Of a DNA stretch of 42,769 nt, positions 9,406 to 15,571 are shown piece after piece. The notes below the pieces were generated by a model. It worked only from the letters and a program-made list of their open reading frames with translations. It was not told where the DNA came from and did not search any database. The number at the start of each line of letters is the position of its first letter. Positions within the stretch are counted from its first letter, which is position 1. The DNA comes from an uncultured delta proteobacterium (GTDB taxonomy: Bacteria; Desulfobacterota; WTBG01; CAIYCZ01; CAIRTM01): NCBI GenBank assembly GCA_903911225.1, contig CAIWCT010000219.1, positions 1 to 42,769 on the forward strand. The letters are read 5' to 3'. The translations under genes were made by a program, and so were the position numbers.

Positions 9406-10026
9406 CTAATGCTGCGATGCGCTCCTCTTTAGTGCACGCACAAAACGCTTCAATAATTTCAAGCACCGGTAGATAAAACCGAATATGCCGGACGGTACGG
9501 GCTTTGCCAATCCCACGAAACGCGCCTTCATGCGGCTAAATGCATACCTGTCAAGCTGCATTGCAAGGCGCGCGATGATGCCGGGATGTTGAGGGTCGCG
9601 GGCGATGACGGCATGGGCAAAATCAATAACATGCACATCGCCGTCATCTGACACAAGGACATTTGAACGGTGCAGATCCATATTTGCAACACCACGGCCA
9701 TGCATGGCCTTTAGAATAATTTCAAGTTTCTCAAAAATATGTTCCGGTACGCTACGGCGCTTGAAAAGCCCCAGATGCTGTCCTGCCACAAAATCAAGCT
9801 CAAGGCAGCCTGCTTGCGTCATGCCATGGCATACCGGAATGCCAGGTATACCTGCAAGCCGCTTATAGGCCCGAGCCTCATTACGAAGCGTCATAACGCC
9901 ATAGAGCCGCACGAGCGGATTTACAACCCCGCCATAGTCCTTGATGACGATCTTCCGGCCAGCCCGCATCTCAACCAGGACTCTGCCTTTGCTTTTATTG
10001 CGCGGCTGCATACGATCACGTCTCAC
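9406..10026 (-). CDS. WaaP/RIO-like small kinase of lipopolysaccharide-kinase type
   Basis: Small protein-kinase-fold enzyme of the WaaP/Kdo-kinase group, which usually phosphorylates lipopolysaccharide core sugars. Seen: a short N-lobe with VIKDYGG (ATP lysine) and LRNEARAYKRL (helix-C glutamate), the catalytic loop NMDLHRSNVLV, and VHVIDFAHAV in place of DFG. No membrane segment. The GTG at 10026 is preferred because CAGGGGGT lies upstream; an ATG at 10011 is the alternative. It is only 206 aa, shorter than WaaP. The substrate is not determined by sequence. It is first in the run leading to the SPOR lipoprotein, two-component system and transglycosylase. Confidence 0.75.
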   Translation of the reverse strand: MRRDRMQPRNKSKGRVLVEMRAGRKIVIKDYGGVVNPLVRLYGVMTLRNEARAYKRLAGIPGIPVCHGMTQAGCLELDFVAGQHLGLFKRRSVPEHIFEKLEIILKAMHGRGVANMDLHRSNVLVSDDGDVHVIDFAHAVIARDPQHPGIIARLAMQLDRYAFSRMKARFVGLAKPVPSGIFGFIYRCLKLLKRFVRALKRSASQH

Positions 10027-10334
10027 GGCGCCATAACCCCCTGCTTAAAACAGCCACCAACAGGCCCCTGGCGCTTCTTGTCCGCAACAAAACATACCTT
10101 TCCATGAGCAGTGACGGCACCCTGTCTTTGATTGACTGCATGCCATACTTTAGTTGTAATGTTTCTGCCAGCTTATACCTGTTATGGCAAAAAAACCGTT
10201 AACCGGAGGCTTCGAAAAATGATACTCGATCATCAGCATCCTTACTGGTAATGATCGGACGAGCAGCATAAAATGTAAAGGTTTAATTTTTAAACCGGGA
10301 GAAAATGCCGGGGCGGCAGCCTTGCCGGAATGCT
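10027..10334. other. Intergenic region with two inverted repeats
   Basis: About 308 bases without a supported gene, between the secreted nuclease and the WaaP-like kinase, both on the minus strand. It contains a perfect hairpin CGGCA-GCCT-TGCCG at 10314-10327, seven bases beyond the nuclease stop codon, and a perfect repeat GGTTTAA-TTT-TTAAACC at 10280-10296. The first could help end the glycolipid operon transcript, though no T-run follows it directly. On the minus strand CCG-GTTAA-CGG followed by seven T (about 10191-10205) is a weak terminator-like element. No clear promoter for the kinase was seen. Confidence 0.5.
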
Positions 10335-11045
10335 TTATTTTTTTAACAACGAGGCGGGCTTCGGCTCGCCATTATCGGCCCCGGCAGAAGCCTGTTCAGA
10401 TTTTTTAAACAACGGGCAGCACAGCCAGTCCTGGCTGTACCCGCTGGCAAGCACCTCAGCTTTACTTCTGAAGATCAAGCGGTCATCGAAGGCAAGCCCC
10501 TTCATCTGCGGACATGACGGACGGTGAAAAATTTTTTCGCTTTTCGATCCCACGTAATATGGTTCATCGCTTTGATCTTCAAATGCCCATAGGCCACGCC
10601 GGTTTTTTTGCGCTTCCTGCTGAAGCGTTAAAAAAAACTCCCGGTGCTGCACATTGCCCTCAGGTGCTGCGACCAGACCGCAGCCGTTTTTAATAAGTTC
10701 GGCATTCACAAACACATCTCCCGCATAAACATACACCAGAGTCCTGCCGCTAGAATCGGTTGGCACGGCATCGGATTGCACACGCACTTTTTTGTTTTCG
10801 ACCAGAGCCGTGTTGGCATTGCGGCATAGTTCAAAAAAAGGGCTGCCCCTGTCAGGAGCATCAACGCCGATATAGCGTGCTTTGACATCCTTGTCTTTTG
10901 ACGTTTTTGCCTGCAGCTTGACGACATTGCCGCTGTGAACCTTTATTACTGTTCGAAGTTCGTCGGCTGCCCATGCCGGTGCAAGAACCAGGAGGGTAGC
11001 CGCAAAAAAACCGATGCCGTGCCGGTACGCCTGACGCGTGTTCAT
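10335..11045 (-). CDS. Secreted thermonuclease-like (SNase) protein with Ada-type metal-binding tail
   Basis: Exported nuclease-fold protein. The signal peptide runs to APAWAA. The SNase OB-fold shows ARYIGVDAPD and SSGRTLVYVY, matching the staphylococcal nuclease segments that hold Arg35, Asp40 and Arg87. The Glu43 position is Asp (DAPD instead of the usual PE). The last 60 or so residues, with FHRPSCPQM, GYSQDWLCC and YYVGSKSEKIF, form a small Cys/His module like that on other SNase and ComE-type proteins, possibly zinc-binding. The ATG overlaps the ArnT-like stop as ATGA (4 bp), so it is translationally coupled to a glycosyltransferase operon, an odd partner for a nuclease. Confidence 0.85.
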   Translation of the reverse strand: MNTRQAYRHGIGFFAATLLVLAPAWAADELRTVIKVHSGNVVKLQAKTSKDKDVKARYIGVDAPDRGSPFFELCRNANTALVENKKVRVQSDAVPTDSSGRTLVYVYAGDVFVNAELIKNGCGLVAAPEGNVQHREFFLTLQQEAQKNRRGLWAFEDQSDEPYYVGSKSEKIFHRPSCPQMKGLAFDDRLIFRSKAEVLASGYSQDWLCCPLFKKSEQASAGADNGEPKPASLLKK

Positions 11046-12673
11046 GGCGCAACTCCTTTGGCTGCAAAGTTTGAAAGCAGTACTTTGCCGTATTTTGCCG
11101 CCGTCAAATAGGGGGCAAAAAGCTCTCTATTATGGTTATAGCGCTTGTCGCTGGTGAATACAAGACAGCGCGCAGTTCCCTGCAGCTTCTGCACGAGAAG
11201 TTCCTCTTCCGTGTCCATAACAACCTGGCGGCGCAGATAAAAAGGAAGTCCGTTGAAAATCTTAACACCGGCATAGATCTCAGTTGCACGGGAAATAACA
11301 GCTTCGTTCTCCTGTAAAAACGCCTTTATCGAGTGCTGCTTCTCCACCCAGGCCGTGCCATAGCTGACAGCGGGTACAAGGCTGAGCAAGGTCACAAGAC
11401 TCAACGCAACAAGCGCGCTGCGTGCATGGCCACGGGCCGCCAGCCAGACCGAGGCCAGGGCAGGCACTATGAGCGTAAGACCAATGCCCATACCGCCAAC
11501 TATCAGATCCGGCTGATTTTTTGAAAGCCAGGTAAAGCCCCTGGACGCTCCTACGATCGAAACAGCCAGAAAAACAAATAGCGATACAATAAGGCCAATA
11601 TCTCGCCGGCCTGAAGACACGCGCAAAGCATCAGTGACGACCGTTGCTAACCATGCGGCAAAAACGCAGGAAAGCATCACGACATACTGCGGTTTTTTGA
11701 TGGCGCACAGAGTAAAAAATACAAAAACAAAAACGAACCAAACTTCCAGAAAGGTTCTCAGGCGGCTTGGCTCAAGCATCCGGAAGCGCTTATAAAGCGC
11801 CCAGGGCAGAAGAAAAGTCCAGGGGAAAATGCCTGGCAAAACAACAATAAAATAGAAATAAAGCGGATCGAAAACATGGCCGCTTGAGCCGAAAATTCTG
11901 CCCACGGTTTCCTTCGTTGACATTGCAGCCATGGTTGACTGATCGACACAGAAGTAAATATATGCATACCACGGGACTGATGCAACAAGCACAAGCGGTA
12001 TACTCCAGGCAAGGCGCAGGGCTTTCAGCTCTTGCAGATCCCGCGTGAGCCACAGACTCGCAGCAGCCACCGCAAGGGGGATGAGAATACCAATAGGGCC
12101 TTTGATCCAGGCTGCAACCACCTGAAAAAAATAGAAAAGAAGATACCAGCGCTTTTTGCTCGACTGGTTCTGCTCCTGCCATCCCAGATAGAAGCTGAAC
12201 AATGACAGCACCATAAAGAGCCCCAGCACCATGTCGGGCATGGAGAGCCTGCCGGGCACAAAAAAAAGCGGGCTTGAACCCATAATAAGACAGGATAATG
12301 CAGCCGCTGCAAGGCCGCAGAAGCGGTTCATGAAAAAGAAGGCTACGATCATCACGGCAAGGGCTGCGAGGGCTGAAGGCAGGCGCGCGCTGAATTCCGA
12401 AACGCCCAGCGCCATGTAGCTTGCGCAGATGCTCCAATAATACAAAACGGGCTTGTTGATTCTCGGCTCGTAGTTGAAATAGGGCACCATATAGGAGCCA
12501 AGCTCTATCATCTCGCGACCCGATTCGGCATAGCGGGGCTCATCGGGATCGGCAAGGGGGACGGCGCCCAGTTTATAAAAAAGTCCGAAGCCTACGATAA
12601 GAACCAGGCACAAAAGAATTGCTGTACGTTTCATGGGACTACTCATGTATGCTGCGCTCACAACGGAGGTCAT
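11042..12673 (-). CDS. ArnT/PMT-family membrane glycosyltransferase
   Basis: Polytopic inner-membrane GT-C transferase that would move a sugar from a polyprenyl-phosphate donor to a periplasmic acceptor; ArnT itself adds aminoarabinose to lipid A. The first periplasmic loop has ADPDEPRYAESGREM with the acidic pair (about 42-45) and INKPVLYYW, hallmarks of this family. About 12 hydrophobic helices follow, and the soluble C-terminus ends in a periplasmic-looking domain. The ATG at 12673 forms TGATG with the LAB_N stop (coupling); ATGs at 12646 and 12634 are alternatives. The DPM1-type transferase two genes upstream could make the lipid-linked donor. The sugar is unknown; no arnA, arnB or arnD is in view. 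Confidence 0.88.
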   Translation of the reverse strand: MTSVVSAAYMSSPMKRTAILLCLVLIVGFGLFYKLGAVPLADPDEPRYAESGREMIELGSYMVPYFNYEPRINKPVLYYWSICASYMALGVSEFSARLPSALAALAVMIVAFFFMNRFCGLAAAALSCLIMGSSPLFFVPGRLSMPDMVLGLFMVLSLFSFYLGWQEQNQSSKKRWYLLFYFFQVVAAWIKGPIGILIPLAVAAASLWLTRDLQELKALRLAWSIPLVLVASVPWYAYIYFCVDQSTMAAMSTKETVGRIFGSSGHVFDPLYFYFIVVLPGIFPWTFLLPWALYKRFRMLEPSRLRTFLEVWFVFVFVFFTLCAIKKPQYVVMLSCVFAAWLATVVTDALRVSSGRRDIGLIVSLFVFLAVSIVGASRGFTWLSKNQPDLIVGGMGIGLTLIVPALASVWLAARGHARSALVALSLVTLLSLVPAVSYGTAWVEKQHSIKAFLQENEAVISRATEIYAGVKIFNGLPFYLRRQVVMDTEEELLVQKLQGTARCLVFTSDKRYNHNRELFAPYLTAAKYGKVLLSNFAAKGVAP

Positions 12674-12975
12674 CAGGAATTATGCTCTATCTCGCGGCGC
12701 GCGGCCAAGGCCTGCGACTGCTTTTTTTTAATCAGGACCAAATTGCGGATATATACGAAAAGCCCCGATCCCTGGCCGATCACAAAAACGGGATCTTTCT
12801 TATAAATTGCATAAACAAAGAGGATCAGACCGCCGACGAGACTTAAATACCAGAAGACAACGGGAATTGTGCTCTCCTTGTTCTTTTCCGATACGATCCA
12901 CTGCACAATAAAGCGAGCAGAAAATGCGGCCTGCCCCAGAAAACCGAACAGGACCCAGCCATTTATAAAATCCAT
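12673..12975 (-). CDS. Lipid A biosynthesis N-terminal domain (LAB_N) membrane protein
   Basis: Small integral membrane protein of 100 aa with three hydrophobic segments. The pattern GFLGQAAFSARFIVQWIVSE, together with VVFWYLSLVGG, is characteristic of the LAB_N family, first named from a fusion to lipid A disaccharide synthase. Stand-alone forms usually sit beside DPM1-type glycosyltransferases and ArnT-like enzymes, exactly as here. Its molecular role is not established; a flippase or scaffold for the polyprenyl-phosphate sugar is a common guess. The gene starts directly at the glycosyltransferase stop (TAA then ATG) and its own TGA overlaps the next ATG, so the three are translated together. 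Confidence 0.9.
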   Translation of the reverse strand: MDFINGWVLFGFLGQAAFSARFIVQWIVSEKNKESTIPVVFWYLSLVGGLILFVYAIYKKDPVFVIGQGSGLFVYIRNLVLIKKKQSQALAARREIEHNS

Positions 12976-13695
12976 TTATTTCTGCTCCTCAATTATATAG
13001 GCGAGATAGCGTTTTTTCATCCAGCATACCGCCAGCAGGTCGAGAAACGACCGCATAATTCGATTGCTGATACCGTATTTGGGCGTTCCAAATTTTCGAG
13101 GCCTATGATTGACTTTTACCTCAGCAACTCTCCCCCCTTCAAATTTCACCAGCGTGGGGAAAAACCGGTGCATGCCGGTAAACAGTTTGAGCCGTTGGGC
13201 ATACTCACGCCGAAAAACCTTGAGCGAACAGCCCACATCCTGGATATCCTCGCCGCTCAGTTTATTGCGAATACCGTTTGCAATACGCGATGAAACCCTG
13301 CGTACGAAATTGTCGTTGCGCTTATGCCGCCAGCCGCAGACAAGATCATACTGCCCGATAAAGGGAAGCATGGCGGGGATATCATGAGGGTCGTTCTGTA
13401 AATCGGCATCCATGGTGATGACAACCTCTCCACGGGCCGCCTTGAATCCCGCGTCAAAGGCAGACGTCTGCCCGCAGTTCTTTTTAAAGCGCAGTAGCCG
13501 AATGCAGGCATTCAGCTGCTGCAGCTCTTCGATTTTCTGCGGGCTTGCATCCGTTGAGCCGTCATCGACAAAAATAATCTCATAGGGCCGGTCGACGCCC
13601 GCAAGAACCTCGGTAAGCTCACGGGTGAGGGGTTCAAGATTTTCCTGTTCATTATAAACGGGAACTACAACGGAAACATAGGGCAATGCACTCAT
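12976..13695 (-). CDS. Family 2 glycosyltransferase (DPM1/ArnC type)
   Basis: Cytoplasmic glycosyltransferase expected to transfer a sugar from a nucleotide donor to a polyprenyl phosphate. Seen: a GT-A start VSVVVPVYNEQENL, nucleotide-binding FVDDGSTDAS, the metal-binding segment ITMDADLQNDP, GCSLKVFRREY and the conserved RPRKFGTPKYG. At 239 aa it lacks the two C-terminal helices of ArnC and so resembles soluble DPM1. It begins one base after the ICMT-like stop and ends directly before LAB_N. With LAB_N and the ArnT-like enzyme it forms a donor-synthesis, membrane-handling and transfer set. The sugar is unknown. Confidence 0.92.
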   Translation of the reverse strand: MSALPYVSVVVPVYNEQENLEPLTRELTEVLAGVDRPYEIIFVDDGSTDASPQKIEELQQLNACIRLLRFKKNCGQTSAFDAGFKAARGEVVITMDADLQNDPHDIPAMLPFIGQYDLVCGWRHKRNDNFVRRVSSRIANGIRNKLSGEDIQDVGCSLKVFRREYAQRLKLFTGMHRFFPTLVKFEGGRVAEVKVNHRPRKFGTPKYGISNRIMRSFLDLLAVCWMKKRYLAYIIEEQK

Positions 13696-13696
13696 A

Positions 13697-14275
13697 TCAT
13701 ACTATCCCTTCTAGTATACCCTTTGGGAAAAGGGTGTATACCAGCAGCATTCCTGCCAAAATACCCAGCACGATCAGTATGAAATACTGCTCGCGGTTTT
13801 CCTTCCAGAAAAGCTCCGAGCTCCAGGGGAGGCGGGCGGAGTGAGGGTACGGGGTCAGCCGGGGAATGAGGCTGTGCACCTCGTCGGCATAGCGGGTGTA
13901 CTCTTCTCCAAAAATATCGGTCAGCCAAGTCATTTCCTTTTTATATTTTCTGGGCATGTAGCTCAAAAAGAAAACCGCGAGGCCCGCCACCAGCAGCGCA
14001 ATGCACCAACGACCGCCCATAATGCAGAAGCCTATCAGCAGGAACAGGCGGCCGAAATAGAGGGGATCCCGCACATAGGCATAGGGGCCTGAGGTTGCCA
14101 GCTCTTTTTTCCGCTTCAAATGCCCGGCTGCCCAGCACCGGACCGCCTCACCGATAATGACAAAGACCAATCCGGCCAGAATGGTTGTCTGCGAGGGCCG
14201 GGCCAAAAAAACAGCGAGCAAAATGGCGATGATAAGGCCGATGGTTTTAAGAATTTTCGCATGTCGTGTCTTCAA
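13697..14275 (-). CDS. ICMT/PEMT-like membrane methyltransferase
   Basis: Integral membrane protein of 192 aa of the isoprenylcysteine carboxyl methyltransferase and phospholipid methyltransferase group, which use S-adenosylmethionine. Seen: VFVIIGEAVRCWAAGHL, GPYAYVRDPLYFGRLF (the typical PYxxVRxPxY motif) and, near the end, EMTWLTDIFGEEYTRY. Four to five membrane helices. The start is a TTG with GGAG six bases before it. It is the first gene of the five-gene glycolipid run; one base separates it from the family 2 transferase. The substrate is unknown; methylation of a lipid, isoprenoid or surface sugar is inferred from its neighbours. Confidence 0.85.
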   Translation of the reverse strand: MKTRHAKILKTIGLIIAILLAVFLARPSQTTILAGLVFVIIGEAVRCWAAGHLKRKKELATSGPYAYVRDPLYFGRLFLLIGFCIMGGRWCIALLVAGLAVFFLSYMPRKYKKEMTWLTDIFGEEYTRYADEVHSLIPRLTPYPHSARLPWSSELFWKENREQYFILIVLGILAGMLLVYTLFPKGILEGIV

Positions 14276-14577
14276 TTTTAGCTCCTAATCTATTAATTAC
14301 AATGTGTCCATCAGCATATCCCGGCGATCAAGCAGGTCAGATGAAGCACTGTCCCGTAAGGATAACCACGTCAGGCTTTTAGAAACTTTTATGCAGAATA
14401 AAGAATTACAGAGGAGGGTAAGCTGCTGTCTCGAGTAAAAGCCATATAAAATCTATTATTAATATAAAAAGACGTCAAAGTAAACATAAAATAAACCGGA
14501 TGAATTTTTTTTAATCCGCAGTATTTCCGATCTTTCGCGGGCGCCATGTCCCTGTTGAAAGGCCTGCAAAAAAATTT
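14276..14577. other. Intergenic region between nrdG and the ICMT-like gene
   Basis: About 302 bases without a supported gene. It is AT-rich at 14430-14500. It holds a candidate minus-strand promoter (listed separately) and an inverted repeat CGGAT (14497-14501) / ATCCG (14514-14518) around a T-rich loop. No convincing terminator was found directly after nrdG, so read-through into the glycolipid genes is possible. Confidence 0.5.
14450..14478 (-). promoter_or_regulatory. Candidate promoter for the glycolipid operon
   Basis: On the minus strand TTGACG (14478-14473) is followed after 17 bases by TAGATT (14455-14450), 5/6 and 4/6 matches to the sigma-70 boxes. It would start a transcript about 165 bases before the TTG of the ICMT-like gene. 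The area is AT-rich, so chance matches are likely. Confidence 0.3.
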
Positions 14578-15279
14578 TCAGTGCGCCAGTATATCGTCGA
14601 CCTGCTGCTGAAAACTATTGATAAGCACATCATCAAAGGGTTTAAGGCTTTGCAGCGAAGAGTCAAGTACCGAAGCGGGGTTGAAGTTCTGGATGCGCAG
14701 CCTGGAGGCGCCATTAAGATCACGGGCCACCTGCAGAATCTCCTCCGATCCATGATAGGATGGCACGACCGTCAGGCGAAACTCATGTTCAACAGGGCTG
14801 TCCATCAAAATTTTTATGCTTTCCTTGACTCTGTCTAGCACACGCGCAGACTGCGTGATAGCGCAATAGCTGCGCTCATCAAGAGCGGCTTTTACATCCA
14901 TGGCTACATAGTCGACAAGCCTGTCATCAATTAAGCGCTTGAGCAGTTCGGGATTGCTGCCATTTGTGTCAAGTTTGGTGAGGAAGCCCTGAGCTTTGAT
15001 ATAGGCAATAATTTCCGGCAGCTGGGGCTGCAGAGTTGCCTCGCCTCCGGAGAAACAGACCCCGTCGATCCATGCCCGCTCGCGCTGCAGATAGGCCATG
15101 ATATGGCTGAACTGAATATCCTCAAGCATATCGGGCTTGGTCACCAACGGGCCGTTGTGGCAGTAACGGCACCGGAAATTACAGCGCGGGAAAAAGATGA
15201 CCGAGCAGAGCTTGCCAGGCCAGTCCACAAACGATGCTTCTATAAAACCCTTGATTGAAAGGCTTGCAAGTGATTCCAT
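14578..15279 (-). CDS. nrdG: Anaerobic ribonucleotide reductase activating protein
   Basis: Radical SAM activase that installs the glycyl radical on NrdD. The iron-sulphur motif CNFRCRYC (C33, C37, C40) sits in FFPRCNFRCRYCHNG, followed by GVCFSGGEATLQP and TNGSNPELL typical of this family. The opening SIKGFIEASFVDWPGKL is the usual N-terminus, so the ATG at 15279 is chosen; AGGGG lies four bases before it. A longer in-frame extension would run through the redoxin gene and is not used. Length is 233 aa. It is the third gene after nrdD and the redoxin, with a 16-bp gap, so activase and enzyme are co-expressed. Confidence 0.93.
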   Translation of the reverse strand: MESLASLSIKGFIEASFVDWPGKLCSVIFFPRCNFRCRYCHNGPLVTKPDMLEDIQFSHIMAYLQRERAWIDGVCFSGGEATLQPQLPEIIAYIKAQGFLTKLDTNGSNPELLKRLIDDRLVDYVAMDVKAALDERSYCAITQSARVLDRVKESIKILMDSPVEHEFRLTVVPSYHGSEEILQVARDLNGASRLRIQNFNPASVLDSSLQSLKPFDDVLINSFQQQVDDILAH

Positions 15280-15295
15280 GTAACCCCTGCCGGCT

Positions 15296-15559
15296 TTACT
15301 TGCCGGTAAGCATATCCCGCAATGTCTCGACCGACGGCACCACGCCCCGGAAATCGCCGATAATTGTTTCATTCTGATCTTCGATAATAACGGTCGGTGT
15401 TGCCTGCACGCTGTAGTAAGCTCCTTCTGCAAGCCCGTCTGTGGTCCCCACGTCAAACTCCGTAACGCTGAACCCTTCATCTTTGAGCGCTGCGCCAGCC
15501 TGTTTTGCCTGCGGGCACCTGGAGCAACCGGCCTTTATAAAAATTTTTACTGTGCGCAT
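15296..15559 (-). CDS. Glutaredoxin/thioredoxin-like small redoxin
   Basis: 87-aa thioredoxin-fold protein with the redox pair in AGCSRCPQAK (C12, C15) and the cis-proline segment QATPTVIIED. This is the minimal Grx/NrdH-like size. It lies between nrdD and nrdG, with gaps of 12 bp and 16 bp, so it is most likely the electron donor for the reductase. Class III enzymes of the E. coli type use formate, whereas other subtypes use thioredoxin or glutaredoxin-like donors. The dedicated redoxin suggests the second kind here (inference). AAAGG precedes the ATG. Confidence 0.87.
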   Translation of the reverse strand: MRTVKIFIKAGCSRCPQAKQAGAALKDEGFSVTEFDVGTTDGLAEGAYYSVQATPTVIIEDQNETIIGDFRGVVPSVETLRDMLTGK

Positions 15560-15571
15560 AGTAAGAACCTT

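Noticed and set aside
10191-10215. A fourth copy of the dispersed hairpin repeat (AACCGGAGGC shared with the trpS leader)
   Set aside because: Only ten bases agree and neither the stem nor the CCAAC loop is present.
14578-15480. A 300-residue version of NrdG with an extended N-terminus
   Set aside because: The extra 67 residues are unlike the family and would overlap most of the redoxin gene; a ribosome site stands before the inner ATG at 15279.
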